A DNA stretch of 64,000 nucleotides from Jannaschia helgolandensis (GCF_900109285.1 NZ_FNZQ01000001.1:897001-961000); one strand, 5' to 3'. Shown: positions 27,277-37,922, numbered from the stretch's first letter. The notes: generated by a model from the letters alone, not told the origin. Program-made: numbers and translations.

Positions 27277-28470
27277 CTAACCCTTGACCGCCTTCACGAT
27301 CTTCTGGGCCCCGTCCTTCAGGTCGTCGGCGGCCACGACGTCCAGACCGGACTCGTTGATGATCGCCTTGCCTTCCTTGACGTTGGTGCCTTCCAGCCGG
27401 ACGACCAGCGGCACCTTGAGGCCGACTTCCTTGACGGCGGCGACCACGCCTTCGGCGATGACGTCGCAGCGCATGATGCCGCCGAAGATATTGACCAGAA
27501 TGCCCTTCACCTGCGGATCGGAGGTGATGATCTTGAACGCCTCGGTCACCTTTTCCTTGGTCGCGCCGCCGCCCACGTCGAGAAAGTTGGCGGGCTCCGC
27601 GCCATACAGCTTGATGATGTCCATCGTCGCCATGGCAAGGCCTGCACCATTGACCATGCAACCGATTTCACCGTCCAGCGCGATATAGTTCAGGTCGTAT
27701 TTGGAGGCGGCGAGTTCCTTGGGGTCCTCCTCGGTTTCATCGCGCAACTCGGCGATGTCCTTGTGACGGTACATCGCGTTGCCGTCGAAGCTGACCTTGG
27801 CGTCCAGCACCTTGAGCGTGCCGGTGTCGGTCACGATCAACGGGTTGATCTCCAGCATCTCCATGTCCTTCTCGGTGAAGGCTTTGTAGAGGTTGCCCAT
27901 CAACTGCACGCACTGCTTGACCTGCGCGCCCTCCAGCCCCAGCGAAAAGGCGATACGACGGCCGTGAAAGGGCTGATAGCCGGTGGCCGGATCGACGCTG
28001 AAGCTGACGATCTTGTCAGGCGTGTTGGCGGCGACTTCCTCGATGTCCATGCCACCCTCGGTGGAGCAGACGAAACCGATTCGGCTGGTTTGACGATCGA
28101 CCAGCAGCGCCAGGTACAGTTCGCGCGCGATGTCGGAGCCGTCTTCGATATAGATGCGGTTGACCTGCTTGCCCGCCGGGCCGGTCTGGTGCGTGATCAG
28201 GGTGCGGCCCAGCATTTTCTTGGCTTCCTCGGCGGCTTCCTGAACGGATTTGGTCAGGCGAACGCCGCCTTTCTCGCCGGCATCGGCCTCCTTGAACTTA
28301 CCCTTGCCGCGTCCACCGGCATGGATCTGCGCCTTCACAACCCAAAGCGGTCCATCGAGCTGACTTGCCGCGTCCTTGGCATCCGCCGCCTTGGTGACCG
28401 GCACACCTTCGCTGACGGGAGCCCCGTATTCGCGCAGCAGCGCCTTGGCCTGATATTCGTGGATATTCAT
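27277..28470 (-). CDS. sucC: Succinyl-CoA synthetase beta subunit
   Basis: A 397-residue ATP-grasp beta subunit. [19 protein letters not shown] at the start, [17 protein letters not shown], the [11 protein letters not shown] metal site and [14 protein letters not shown] are diagnostic. The ATG at 28470 matches the family start; the frame extends 16 codons upstream without homology. It is the first gene of the reverse-strand suc operon; two TGTGATCACA palindromes lie 114 and 135 nt upstream. Confidence 0.97.
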   Translation of the reverse strand: MNIHEYQAKALLREYGAPVSEGVPVTKAADAKDAASQLDGPLWVVKAQIHAGGRGKGKFKEADAGEKGGVRLTKSVQEAAEEAKKMLGRTLITHQTGPAGKQVNRIYIEDGSDIARELYLALLVDRQTSRIGFVCSTEGGMDIEEVAANTPDKIVSFSVDPATGYQPFHGRRIAFSLGLEGAQVKQCVQLMGNLYKAFTEKDMEMLEINPLIVTDTGTLKVLDAKVSFDGNAMYRHKDIAELRDETEEDPKELAASKYDLNYIALDGEIGCMVNGAGLAMATMDIIKLYGAEPANFLDVGGGATKEKVTEAFKIITSDPQVKGILVNIFGGIMRCDVIAEGVVAAVKEVGLKVPLVVRLEGTNVKEGKAIINESGLDVVAADDLKDGAQKIVKAVKG

Positions 28471-28583
28471 GGGATGCGCCCCCGCTGGGTCAATGAAGCT
28501 TGGGCATCGCCTTGCCATGCCCCGGTTGGCAATAAAACGGGTATATCGGCAATTGTGCGGATTTCAGCCGCATAATGCACATT

Positions 28584-28614
28584 TGTGATCACATGTATGC
28601 GGGGTGTGATCACA
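28584..28614. promoter_or_regulatory. Paired TGTGATCACA palindromes before sucC
   Basis: Two perfect copies of TGTGATCACA at 28584-28593 and 28605-28614, exactly 21 bp apart (two helical turns), upstream of sucC. Closely matching sites occur before sdhC (35149-35177) and mdh (30632-30640), supporting a shared regulator. The pattern also resembles a CRP/FNR core, so the regulator's family is open. Confidence 0.75.
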
Positions 28615-28692
28615 ATGTGGCTATGGTGTTTGTCTGCGTATCATACCTTAGACAAAAGAGATGGCCGTTCTCATACAGCCGCTCCGAAACTT

Positions 28693-29544
28693 TCAGCGCT
28701 GGAATCGTCCTCGCACAAGGCCAAGAGGACGCGACAGGATTTCCATTATCCCGCGCCGGATGAGCGGTCGGACCCGCGCGCCGTCGCCGCCGAGCGTGGG
28801 GTCGGACGCCACGAGGCGCGCCACTTGCTCGGCAGCCGTCCGACCCAACAGGTCGGAAAGCGTGTCGATCGGAGCTTTGCGCTTGCGAAAAGTCGCATGC
28901 AGGCGCGGCGAATGGATCAGGCGCGGTGCGGCGCAGTCAGACGACAAGGTGTTTAGTGCGCGCAGGCCCATGAGGTTATATTCCTCGGGTAGAGTGGCAA
29001 TGCGCAGGTTCCCGGTCCAAAGCACTTCGCGCAGCACACCCTGATCACGGGGCACGGCATCCGCGAGAATGCCATCGATTACGGCTTGCCAAGTGGCTTG
29101 GGTCGCGGGCGTTTGCCGCGCGCCGATCACGCCGGAGTTGTACTGCGGAAACGCGGTGGGCAAGTTCTGTCGCCACGTCGTGGTCGCATGTTCGGTGGCG
29201 CGGTAGGGGTCATGCGCCATGGCCACATCGAACCGGTCGAGCAGGTCGAAGATGTCCGAAGGATCGGCAACAGGCCAGATGTCGGCGTCAAGATAGATCG
29301 TCCGCGCAAACCTTGATCGGATCAGCGCGTCGAACTTGGGACGGAAAAATCCGTCCCCCAGGGAATGTACGGCATCGAATGGCCCTTCGAGCGAAGGTTG
29401 GTCCGTAAAGAGGTCAATGGGCGTGTCACCGACGATGCCGCGCAACATGGTCGCCGAACGCGTGGCAAGGGCCGTGTAATCGGGCCCCGTGGTCGCGAAG
29501 ACGTAACCGCGGCTGTCGGGATCGGAAGAGGGAGTGAAATCCAT
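28693..29544 (-). CDS. Glycosyltransferase-like protein (nucleotide-sugar transferase fold)
   Basis: A 283-residue soluble protein with a GT-A pattern: FRPKFDALIRSRFARTIYLDADIWPV (DxD motif in DAD), FPQYNSGVIGA and a C-terminal HSPRLH segment like GT8-type or related putative nucleotide-diphospho-sugar transferases. The acceptor and sugar are unknown; envelope polysaccharide modification is the usual role. It sits between mdh and sucC on the same strand, 45 nt after mdh, interrupting what is otherwise a TCA cluster. Confidence 0.75.
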   Translation of the reverse strand: MDFTPSSDPDSRGYVFATTGPDYTALATRSATMLRGIVGDTPIDLFTDQPSLEGPFDAVHSLGDGFFRPKFDALIRSRFARTIYLDADIWPVADPSDIFDLLDRFDVAMAHDPYRATEHATTTWRQNLPTAFPQYNSGVIGARQTPATQATWQAVIDGILADAVPRDQGVLREVLWTGNLRIATLPEEYNLMGLRALNTLSSDCAAPRLIHSPRLHATFRKRKAPIDTLSDLLGRTAAEQVARLVASDPTLGGDGARVRPLIRRGIMEILSRPLGLVRGRFQR

Positions 29545-29589
29545 CGACGTATCTTGCGCGCCCTGCCGAGGGCGCGCAAGGCGTGTGAC

Positions 29590-30640
<1,051 letters not shown>

Positions 30641-30711
30641 CGCTGCTGTGTTGGCGCGGGGGCGAACGACCCGACCCTTGCCGGTCGGGCCAGGGGGCCA
30701 TGCGCCCGCGA

Positions 30712-31053
30712 TCAGGTTTCGGCGTCGGCCAGATAGGCCAGATCGTCCATCCGATCTTCCCAGGCCTGACCGGACGCGACAAGGCACATGCGCCCGTCGG
30801 TCAGTGTCACGGTGATCGTCCACGTGCCCGTCGCCTCGGACGCGAAAACCTCGAGGACGCGGTTTTTCTTCCCGATGCCGATGCCGCGACGGGTTTCACC
30901 GAACTGACTGGAAAGTTTCGCGACCATATCACCGCGCGGCCCGCAGGCGGCCTGTTGCGCGCCCTGTTGGGCATGCGCGGGCAGGGCGAACAGGGCCAGG
31001 GCCGCGCCGATCAGTGTGGCGTAAAGGGACATCATCAACTGGGTCTTGGTCAT
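30712..31053 (-). CDS. Small exported protein of unknown function
   Basis: A 113-residue protein with a signal peptide (LYATLIGAALALFALPAHA, cleavage after about residue 27) and two Cys (ACGPRGD and RMCLVAS) that could form a disulfide. The ATG at 31053 follows AAAGGAATGCGAT; the frame extends upstream without support. Divergent from the malyl-CoA thioesterase gene; family not recognised. Confidence 0.7.
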   Translation of the reverse strand: MTKTQLMMSLYATLIGAALALFALPAHAQQGAQQAACGPRGDMVAKLSSQFGETRRGIGIGKKNRVLEVFASEATGTWTITVTLTDGRMCLVASGQAWEDRMDDLAYLADAET

Positions 31054-31315
31054 ATCGCATTCCTTTCGTGGCGATGACCGGCCGTGACAGGAACGAGAAA
31101 GCTGCCGGGCCATCTCATCCATTGGCGGCCAGGTCGTTTGGCCCGAAGTGATGTCAGGGAAGCTGCCTGAAACCTGCGAATAAACGGTTAACGGTCGGAC
31201 GCCCCGCCACGCCGCGAAGCAGCAGGCACAGGCGAACGATTCGTGCGACGGATGGCAAAAACTCTTGTCATTCGTTGCGCATGGTGCTTCGAAGCGACGC
31301 CAAGGAGACCTTGTC

Positions 31316-32173
31316 ATGCGCCAATCAGACCGTCCTGTCCGCTCCGTCCTTTATATTCCCGGCTCCAAGCTGCGGGCGCTGGAAAAGGCCCGTACGCTGC
31401 CGGTCGATGCAATCATTTTCGATCTGGAAGATGCCGTCGCACCAGACGAAAAGGTAAGCGCCCGCAATACTTTGGCGGATGCCCTGAAATCAGGTGGTTT
31501 CGCGCCGCGTCAGTGCATCGTGCGCATTAACGGAACCGATACCAAATGGGGTGCCGACGACCTGGCGATGTTCGCGCCACTGGCACCCGACGCGATCCTG
31601 CTGCCCAAGGTGAACACGTCCGAGGACGTTGCTGCGGCTGCGAAAGAGTTGACCGGCGAGACGCTGATCTGGGCGATGATGGAGACACCGGAGGGTATTC
31701 TGAACGCCGCCGCCATTGCCCGTGCACCCCGCATGGGGGGATTCGTGATGGGCACGAACGATCTTGCCAAGGACCTGAATTGCCGGGATCGGGCGGATCG
31801 TCTGCCCCTGATGACGGCGCTTCAGACCTGTCTGCTGGCGGCGCGGGCGGCAGGAATCCCCTGCGTCGACGGCGTCTTCAATGCGTTCAGGGACGACAAC
31901 GGTCTGCGCGCCGAATGCGAACAGGGCTGCGACCTGGGGATGGACGGCAAGACGCTGATTCATCCTGCACAGATCGCCATCGCCAATGCCGCCTTCGGTC
32001 CGACCGATGCCGAGGCCGAACTGGCCCGGCGCCAGATTGCGGCCTTTGACGCCGCGATCGCCGAAGGGAAGGGCGTTGCCGTGCTGGATGGGCGCATTAT
32101 CGAGAACCTTCATGTGGACACGGCCCGCCGGACACTGGCAAAGCTGGCCGCGATTGCCGCATTGGAGAGCTGA
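31316..32173 (+). CDS. HpcH/HpaI-type CoA ester lyase, probably (3S)-malyl-CoA thioesterase
   Basis: A 285-residue CitE-like TIM-barrel protein: SVLYIPGSKLRALEKARTLPVDAIIFDLEDAVAP, VRINGTDTKWGADDLAMF, AMMETPEGILNAAAIA and GMDGKTLIHPAQI carry the metal and CoA sites. Length and motifs fit Mcl2 of Rhodobacter, which hydrolyses malyl-CoA to malate at the end of the ethylmalonyl-CoA pathway; a malyl-CoA/methylmalyl-CoA lyase (Mcl1) is the alternative. The ATG at 31316 has GGAG upstream. mch lies two genes downstream, supporting this pathway. Confidence 0.85.
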   Translation: MRQSDRPVRSVLYIPGSKLRALEKARTLPVDAIIFDLEDAVAPDEKVSARNTLADALKSGGFAPRQCIVRINGTDTKWGADDLAMFAPLAPDAILLPKVNTSEDVAAAAKELTGETLIWAMMETPEGILNAAAIARAPRMGGFVMGTNDLAKDLNCRDRADRLPLMTALQTCLLAARAAGIPCVDGVFNAFRDDNGLRAECEQGCDLGMDGKTLIHPAQIAIANAAFGPTDAEAELARRQIAAFDAAIAEGKGVAVLDGRIIENLHVDTARRTLAKLAAIAALES

Positions 32174-32176
32174 ACC

Positions 32177-32722
32177 ATGTATCTTCTGATTCTCGGTCTC
32201 GCCCTTTGGGCCGGGGCCCATTTCTTCAAACGCCTGGCCCCTGCCGTCCGCGCAAAGATGGGCGCTTCGGGCAAGGCGCTGGTGGCGGCGCTGTCCGTCC
32301 TGGCCATCGTGCTGATGGTGATGGGATACCGGGCGACCGATTTCGTTGTGATCTGGGAACCGCCAGCGGGCATGCGGCATCTCAACTACCTTTTGATGGT
32401 GGTGGCATTCTACCTGTTCGGTGTCGGCGCGGCCAAGGGCACGACCGCAGGCTGGCTGCGCCATCCGCAACTGTCTGCCGTGATTGTCTGGGCCGTCGCG
32501 CACCTACTGGTGAACGGCGATCTGTCGGCCATCGTCCTGTTTGGCGGGCTGCTCGTCTGGGCAATTGCCGAAGTGATCGTGCTGAACCGAACCACCACAT
32601 GGGTCCGTCCTGCCGACGTGTCGATCAAGGGCGATGCGAAAGCTCTCGTGATCGGTCTGATTGTCATGTCCATCGCCATCGCCATCCATATCTGGCTTGG
32701 CGTCAACCCGTTCGGAGGCTGA
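32177..32722 (+). CDS. NnrU-family membrane protein
   Basis: A 181-residue protein with five or six hydrophobic helices and the NnrU-family pattern GLALWAGAHFFKRLAP, MRHLNYLLMVVAFYLFG, GWLRHPQLSAVIVWAVAHLLVNGDLSAIVLFGGLLVWA. NnrU accompanies nitrite/nitric oxide reduction in some denitrifiers, but no such genes are here. It starts 3 nt after the thioesterase stop. Confidence 0.9.
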   Translation: MYLLILGLALWAGAHFFKRLAPAVRAKMGASGKALVAALSVLAIVLMVMGYRATDFVVIWEPPAGMRHLNYLLMVVAFYLFGVGAAKGTTAGWLRHPQLSAVIVWAVAHLLVNGDLSAIVLFGGLLVWAIAEVIVLNRTTTWVRPADVSIKGDAKALVIGLIVMSIAIAIHIWLGVNPFGG

Positions 32723-32723
32723 T

Positions 32724-32930
32724 ATGTCCACGCTCTACCGTCTGCTGACTGCCGAGGATTCATCGGCATTCTGTCACAAGATCACGGATGCACTGGCCAA
32801 GGGATGGGTTCTGCATGGATCCCCCTGCTATGCTTTCGACCCGGCGACGAACGTCATGCGGTGCGCGCAGGCGGTGACCAAGAACATCGATGCGGAGTAC
32901 ACACCCGACATGAAGCTGGGAGCGCAATGA
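32724..32930 (+). CDS. DUF1737-family small protein
   Basis: A 68-residue protein (MSTLYRLLTAEDSSAFCHKI..., LAKGWVLHGSP) matching the small DUF1737 family, of unknown role. The ATG at 32724 begins next to the nnrU-like stop; its stop TGA overlaps the mch ATG by 4 nt, coupling it to mch. Confidence 0.8.
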   Translation: MSTLYRLLTAEDSSAFCHKITDALAKGWVLHGSPCYAFDPATNVMRCAQAVTKNIDAEYTPDMKLGAQ

Positions 32931-33952
32931 CCAAGACCAATCCGGGCCGCTTCTTCGAAGACTACACGATCGGCCAGACCATTCGTCACGCCGTCCCCCG
33001 GACCGTCGCGGAAGGGGAACGGGCGCTATACACCGCGCTCTATCCTCAGCGATTCGCCGTCGCGTCGTCGGACGCCTTCGCGCTGGAGTGCGGGCTGGAC
33101 GGCAGTCCGATTGACGATCTGATTACGTTCCACACGGTTTTCGGCAAGACCGTCCCCGACATTTCGCTGAACGCCGTGGCCAATCTTGGATACGCCGAAG
33201 GCCGGTTCCTGCAATCCGTGTTTCCGGGCGATACGCTGCGGTCGGAATCCGAGGTGATCGGGCTCAAGCAGAATTCGAACGGCAAATCCGGAGTGGTCTG
33301 GGTTCGAACCACCGGTCTGAACCAGTCGGATGAGCCGGTGCTGAGCTATGTGCGCTGGGTCATGGTCCGCAAGCGCGACGTGGATGCCCCCGCGCCGGAG
33401 ACGGTGATCCCGGATCTGGCCGACGTCGTTCCGCCCGAGGCCCTGATCGTGCCCGAGGGACTGACCTTCGACAGCTACGATTTCGCCTTGGCCGGAGAGC
33501 CGCATCGCGCTGCCGATTACGAGATCGGCGAGCGCATCGACCACGTCGACGGCGTTACCATCGAGGAGGCGGAGCATATGCTCGCCACGCGCCTGTGGCA
33601 GAACACGGCCAAGGTGCATTTCGATGCCACGCATCGCGAGGATGGCAGGCGTCTGATCTATGGCGGCCATATCATCAGTCTTGCGCGTGCCCTGTCGTTC
33701 AACGGGTTGGCCAACGCGCAGATGATCGCGGCGATCAACGGCGGCGCTCATGCGAACCCGTGCTTTGCGGGCGACACCGTGCGGGCCTGGTCCGAGGTGC
33801 TGGACCGGGCTCAGGTCGCGCCCGGCATTGCAGCGCTGCGCCTGCGGCTGGTGGCGACGCGGGGGGCGGCGTTCGCATTGCGGGGCGAGGACGGCAAATA
33901 TCTGCCCGACGTCCTGCTGGACCTCGACTATTGGGCACTGATACCGGCCTGA
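32927..33952 (+). CDS. mch: Mesaconyl-CoA hydratase (beta-methylmalyl-CoA dehydratase)
   Basis: A 341-residue double-hotdog MaoC-type hydratase. It interconverts mesaconyl-CoA and beta-methylmalyl-CoA in the ethylmalonyl-CoA pathway, which lets bacteria without isocitrate lyase assimilate acetyl-CoA. MTKTNPGRFFEDYTIGQTIRHAVPRT and KVHFDATHREDGRRLIYGGHIISLARALS (hydratase domain with the Asp/His pair) match Mch. It is coupled to DUF1737 and followed by the DUF4344 gene. Confidence 0.93.
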   Translation: MTKTNPGRFFEDYTIGQTIRHAVPRTVAEGERALYTALYPQRFAVASSDAFALECGLDGSPIDDLITFHTVFGKTVPDISLNAVANLGYAEGRFLQSVFPGDTLRSESEVIGLKQNSNGKSGVVWVRTTGLNQSDEPVLSYVRWVMVRKRDVDAPAPETVIPDLADVVPPEALIVPEGLTFDSYDFALAGEPHRAADYEIGERIDHVDGVTIEEAEHMLATRLWQNTAKVHFDATHREDGRRLIYGGHIISLARALSFNGLANAQMIAAINGGAHANPCFAGDTVRAWSEVLDRAQVAPGIAALRLRLVATRGAAFALRGEDGKYLPDVLLDLDYWALIPA

Positions 33953-33972
33953 GGCTTGTTCGACGGGGCGAA

Positions 33973-34683
33973 ATGCGGTCTGATCGTCGTATGATCCGAG
34001 CGGCTGCCCTGCTTCTGGGCCTGATGGCCGCCACGCCCGCCGCGGCGGATTTCGTGCTGAGCAACCTGCGGTTCACACTGTATCACGAGGTCGGGCATGC
34101 CGTGATAGACCAGATGCGTGTGCCGCTGTTCGGGTCCGGGGAGACGGCGGCGGATGGCTTTGGCCTGATGGTCGCCGACCGCCTGCACTCCGAAACCGAG
34201 ATGCGCGAGATCATCACCGATATGACGCGTCTTGGCCGGACCGAGGCGGCGCGGGAAATATTCGACCCCTGGTCCGAATACATGCCCGGCGCACAGCGGA
34301 TGTCGCGCGCGATCTGTCTGTGGTTCGGCCTGAAACCGACGGAGCGCGGCGATCATGCCCGCGCATTGGGAATGCCCCCCCAGGAAGAGTGGGCCTGCAT
34401 CGAGAATGCCCGCGCCCTGCGCTCCGCGTGGACACCGATCCTTGATGATCTTCGACCCGACGGGACAGGCGGCGTCAGCCTGCGGGTTGCCGCCACCGGC
34501 AAGGCGCTGCGCCTGCTGGCCCCGGACATCGCGCGTCTGAACAAGGAGATCGCACTGCCGCGTCCAACGCCGGTAACCATCGAAAACTGCGGAGAGGACA
34601 ATGCCTATTATTATCAGTACGATGATCGAATCGTTATCTGTGCCGAACTGGTCACCGGGCTGCGTCGGGATGCCCTGCGCTGA
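33973..34683 (+). CDS. DUF4344-family exported metallopeptidase-like protein
   Basis: A 236-residue protein with a signal peptide (MIRAAALLLGLMAATPAAA, cleavage after about residue 25) and a gluzincin-like motif HEVGH at 38-42 (YHEVGHAVIDQ). A later Glu as third zinc ligand is plausible in the EFDPWSEYMPGA region, but I cannot assign it. Four Cys suggest disulfides in the periplasm. The ATG at 33973 (preceded by GGGGCGAA) or 33991 could be the start. Substrate unknown. Confidence 0.75.
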   Translation: MRSDRRMIRAAALLLGLMAATPAAADFVLSNLRFTLYHEVGHAVIDQMRVPLFGSGETAADGFGLMVADRLHSETEMREIITDMTRLGRTEAAREIFDPWSEYMPGAQRMSRAICLWFGLKPTERGDHARALGMPPQEEWACIENARALRSAWTPILDDLRPDGTGGVSLRVAATGKALRLLAPDIARLNKEIALPRPTPVTIENCGEDNAYYYQYDDRIVICAELVTGLRRDALR

Positions 34684-34751
34684 CCGTGGTAACAGGCGCC
34701 GGACAAAAGTCGGAAACGTGACTGACGGAACCGATGCGCCGGACCCCAGCG

Positions 34752-35081
34752 TCAGGATTTCAGCGGGTCATGTCCCCAGTTCATCAGCGAATAACGCCAT
34801 GCTGACGTCCGGACACCGCTATCGGGGCCGCCCTGTGCCAGATGCCGTTTGATAAAGCCCACGACCTTGGCCATGTGATCCCAGTCGGCGTCGGTCAGGT
34901 CGTCCTTGGTGGCGCGTCGGATCTCGACGATGCGACGACCCGAGCGGTGACCTTTGGACTCGCCTTCGCCGGCACCGACCGATTTGCTTTCTTCCGTTTC
35001 CAGCCAGTCTTCCAGCTCCTTCGGGGCCATGTTGACCAGATCTCTCCATTCGTCCCAGACGGTTTCGCGTGACTTCGACAT
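34752..35081 (-). CDS. DUF3140-family small protein
   Basis: A 109-residue protein matching DUF3140: WDEWRDLVNMAPKELEDWLETEESKSVG, SGRRIVEIRRATKDDLTDADWDHMAKVVGFIKRHLAQ and WRYSLMNWGHDP. The family is cytoplasmic and often associated with plasmid or stress contexts; no function is established. Divergent from sdhC, sharing the region with the TGTGATCAC pair. Confidence 0.85.
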   Translation of the reverse strand: MSKSRETVWDEWRDLVNMAPKELEDWLETEESKSVGAGEGESKGHRSGRRIVEIRRATKDDLTDADWDHMAKVVGFIKRHLAQGGPDSGVRTSAWRYSLMNWGHDPLKS

Positions 35082-35329
35082 GACTTACCCCGTTTTTGCA
35101 CGTTCAGGCTTCAAACCTGCGCATCCGGACCACGGTTCCGGCAATTCTTGTGATCACGGCAACCAAGCTGTGATCACGGATTGCAGGTATTCGGGATATT
35201 TCCGGCGTCTGCGACCGTGCGCCCCCGTGACTCCGCCGTTAAATCCGCTAGGATTACGGGCGAACGAGAACAATCCGACGACTTGGGCGACTCCATCGGT
35301 CCCGGTCGCAGCAGCCAAGGAGGTCCGCG
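35082..35329. other. Divergent control region between the DUF3140 gene and sdhC
   Basis: 248 bases without coding potential. It holds the TGTGATCAC pair (35149-35177) about 150-180 nt before sdhC. No further strong promoter or RNA motif was recognised. Confidence 0.5.
35149..35177. promoter_or_regulatory. Paired TGTGATCAC sites before sdhC
   Basis: TGTGATCAC at 35149-35157 and 35169-35177, 20 bp apart, each continuing CGG rather than CA. Same core and nearly the same spacing as before sucC, suggesting one regulator for sdh and suc. Confidence 0.72.
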
Positions 35330-35713
35330 ATGGCCGACGTGAACCGGGGCAATCGCCCGCTCAGTCCGCACCTGCAAATCTATCGCCCGCAGATGACGTC
35401 GATATCCTCGATCCTCATGCGGATATCGGGCAATGCGCTGATCGTGGCGGCCCTGATGATCACATGGTGGTTCGTGGCCGCCGCCGCAGGGCCGGATGCC
35501 TTTGCGACCGCCGACGCTTTCCTGACCTCGTGGTTCGGTAAACTGGTGTTCATCGGCTCTATCTGGGCGATCTGGTATCATCTGCTGGGCGGGATCCGCC
35601 ATCTGATCTGGGACACCGGCCGCGCGCTGGACGTTGCTACCGCTGAAATGATGGGATGGGGCATGGTCGTCGGGTCGATCCTGCTGACACTCATCACCAT
35701 CGCTATCCTGTAA
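35330..35713 (+). CDS. sdhC: Succinate dehydrogenase cytochrome b556 subunit
   Basis: A 127-residue membrane subunit with three helices. NRPLSPHLQIYRPQMTSISSILMRISGNAL is the SdhC N-terminal signature; the heme-ligand His is in WYHLLGGIRHLIWD. First gene of the sdh operon, complex II of the TCA cycle and respiratory chain. Preceded by AAGGAGG, seven bases before the ATG. Confidence 0.96.
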   Translation: MADVNRGNRPLSPHLQIYRPQMTSISSILMRISGNALIVAALMITWWFVAAAAGPDAFATADAFLTSWFGKLVFIGSIWAIWYHLLGGIRHLIWDTGRALDVATAEMMGWGMVVGSILLTLITIAIL

Positions 35714-35726
35714 GGGGCCTGCACAC

Positions 35727-36098
35727 ATGGCATATCTCACCGATCGCAAGCGCGTCGAAGGTCTTGGCGCCGCAGGCTCCGGCACGACGCATCACTGGCA
35801 GCAGACGATCCTTTCCATCGCGCTGGTCGTTCTGATCCCCTTGTTCATTTTCACGTTCGGCACGGTTCTTGGCGGCACCTACGAAGAGATTGTCGCTTAT
35901 TACTCCCGCCCCGTTCCGGCATTGATTGCGCTGTTGACGCTGGTTGTGGGTTGGGTTCACTTCGCCAAGGGTGTTCAGGTTCTGATCGAGGACTATGTGT
36001 CCGGTTCGACCCGCAAGTTCATGATCGTCGCGACCAACTGTGTCAGCTATGCTGCTGCGCTGGCGGGCGTTTACGCCATCGCCCGCCTGGCGCTGTAA
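35727..36098 (+). CDS. sdhD: Succinate dehydrogenase hydrophobic membrane anchor
   Basis: A 123-residue membrane subunit with three helices, starting MAYLTDRKRVEGLGAAGSGTTHHWQQTILSIALV and containing HFAKGVQVLIEDYV, the SdhD heme and quinone region. It follows sdhC by 13 nt and precedes sdhA by 12 nt. Confidence 0.93.
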   Translation: MAYLTDRKRVEGLGAAGSGTTHHWQQTILSIALVVLIPLFIFTFGTVLGGTYEEIVAYYSRPVPALIALLTLVVGWVHFAKGVQVLIEDYVSGSTRKFMIVATNCVSYAAALAGVYAIARLAL

Positions 36099-36110
36099 GG
36101 AGAACGACAG

Positions 36111-37922
36111 ATGGCTGCTTACGAATACGAGACGCATGAATATGATGTGGTCGTGGTGGGGGCCGGCGGTGCCGGCCTGCGCGCGACGCTCGGCATGGCC
36201 GAACAGGGCCTGCGCACCGCCTGCGTGACCAAGGTATTCCCGACCCGGTCGCACACCGTTGCCGCGCAGGGCGGCATCGCGGCCAGCCTTGGCAACATGG
36301 GCCCCGACAGTTGGCAATGGCACATGTATGACACCGTCAAGGGGTCGGACTGGCTTGGCGATACCGATGCGATGGAATACCTCGCCCGCGAAGCGCCCAA
36401 GGCGGTTTATGAGCTGGAACATTACGGCGTGCCGTTCTCCCGCACCGAAGAAGGCAAGATCTACCAGCGTCCCTTCGGCGGCCACACCACCGAATTCGGC
36501 GAAGGCCCCCCGGTGCAGCGCACCTGCGCCGCCGCCGACCGTACCGGCCACGCGATCCTGCACACGCTCTACGGTCAGAGCCTGAAGCAGAAGGCCGAGT
36601 TTTTCATCGAATATTTCGCGATCGACCTGATCATGTCGGAGGACGGCACCTGTCAGGGCGTGCTTTGCTGGAAGCTGGACGACGGCACCCTGCACCTGTT
36701 CAGCGCCAAGATGACGGTGCTGGCAACCGGCGGTTATGGCCGTGCCTATTTCTCGGCGACCTCGGCCCATACCTGCACCGGCGACGGCGGAGGTATGGTC
36801 GCGCGTGCGGGCCTGCCGTTGCAGGACATGGAGTTCGTGCAGTTCCACCCGACCGGCATTTACGGCGCCGGTTGCCTGATTACCGAGGGCGCGCGCGGCG
36901 AGGGGGGATACCTGACCAATTCCGAGGGCGAGCGGTTCATGGAACGCTATGCCCCGACCTACAAGGATCTGGCGTCGCGCGACGTGGTATCGCGCTGCAT
37001 GACGCTGGAAATCCGCGAGGGGCGCGGTGTCGGCAAGGACAGCGACCATATTCACCTGAACCTCAGCCACCTGCCGCCGGAAACGCTGGCCTTGCGGCTG
37101 CCGGGCATTTCGGAGAGCGCGCGCATCTTCGCCGGCGTCGATGTCACCAAGGAACCTGTGCCGGTTCTGCCCACGGTCCACTACAATATGGGTGGCATCC
37201 CGACGAATTACTGGGGCGAAGTGCTGGCCCCGTCTGACGGCAAGGACGATAACGTCGCGCCCGGTCTGATGGCCGTGGGCGAGGCGGGCTGTGCCTCCGT
37301 TCACGGTGCGAACCGTCTGGGCTCGAACTCCCTGATTGACCTCGTGGTCTTCGGCCGCGCCGCCGCGATCCGGGCTGGCGAAATCGTCGACCCATCGACC
37401 CGCGTTCCCGAGCCGAACATGCGCTCGGTCGAGATGGCACTGGCCCGCTTCGACGGTCTGCGCCACGCGCGCGGTCAGGTCGCCACCGCCGAGCTGCGTC
37501 TGGAAATGCAGAAGACGATGCAGGACGACGCCGCCGTCTTCCGCACCTCCGAAACCCTGGCCCAGGGCAAGGACAAGATGGAGGATATCGCAGGCAAACT
37601 GTCGGATGTCGCCGTCACGGACAACACGCTGATCTGGAACTCCGACCTGATGGAGACATTGGAACTGGCCAACCTGATGCCCAATGCCGTGGCCACCGTG
37701 GTCGCCGCCGAAGCCCGCAAGGAAAGCCGGGGTGCCCACGCGCACGAGGATTTCCCCGATCGCGACGATGAAAATTGGCGGAAGCACTCGCTGACCTGGT
37801 TCAGGGGCGACGCGATGAAGGCCGATCTGGGATATCGCGGTGTCCACGTAAACCCACTCACCAGTCACAACGACGGCGGCATCGACCTCAAGAAGATCGC
37901 GCCGAAAGCCCGTGTTTATTGA
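36111..37922 (+). CDS. sdhA: Succinate dehydrogenase flavoprotein
   Basis: A 603-residue flavoprotein: FAD motif GAGGAG (17-22), covalent FAD His48 in [12 protein letters not shown], active-site [26 protein letters not shown] and [10 protein letters not shown]. Oxidises succinate to fumarate. Its end overlaps the next small lipoprotein gene by 11 nt, the first of five genes between sdhA and sdhB. Confidence 0.97.
   Translation: MAAYEYETHEYDVVVVGAGGAGLRATLGMAEQGLRTACVTKVFPTRSHTVAAQGGIAASLGNMGPDSWQWHMYDTVKGSDWLGDTDAMEYLAREAPKAVYELEHYGVPFSRTEEGKIYQRPFGGHTTEFGEGPPVQRTCAAADRTGHAILHTLYGQSLKQKAEFFIEYFAIDLIMSEDGTCQGVLCWKLDDGTLHLFSAKMTVLATGGYGRAYFSATSAHTCTGDGGGMVARAGLPLQDMEFVQFHPTGIYGAGCLITEGARGEGGYLTNSEGERFMERYAPTYKDLASRDVVSRCMTLEIREGRGVGKDSDHIHLNLSHLPPETLALRLPGISESARIFAGVDVTKEPVPVLPTVHYNMGGIPTNYWGEVLAPSDGKDDNVAPGLMAVGEAGCASVHGANRLGSNSLIDLVVFGRAAAIRAGEIVDPSTRVPEPNMRSVEMALARFDGLRHARGQVATAELRLEMQKTMQDDAAVFRTSETLAQGKDKMEDIAGKLSDVAVTDNTLIWNSDLMETLELANLMPNAVATVVAAEARKESRGAHAHEDFPDRDDENWRKHSLTWFRGDAMKADLGYRGVHVNPLTSHNDGGIDLKKIAPKARVY

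Noticed and set aside
33301-33316. A GGTTCGAACC sequence like a tRNA T-arm
   Set aside because: It lies inside the mch reading frame and no acceptor or anticodon stem surrounds it. No tRNA was found in the window.
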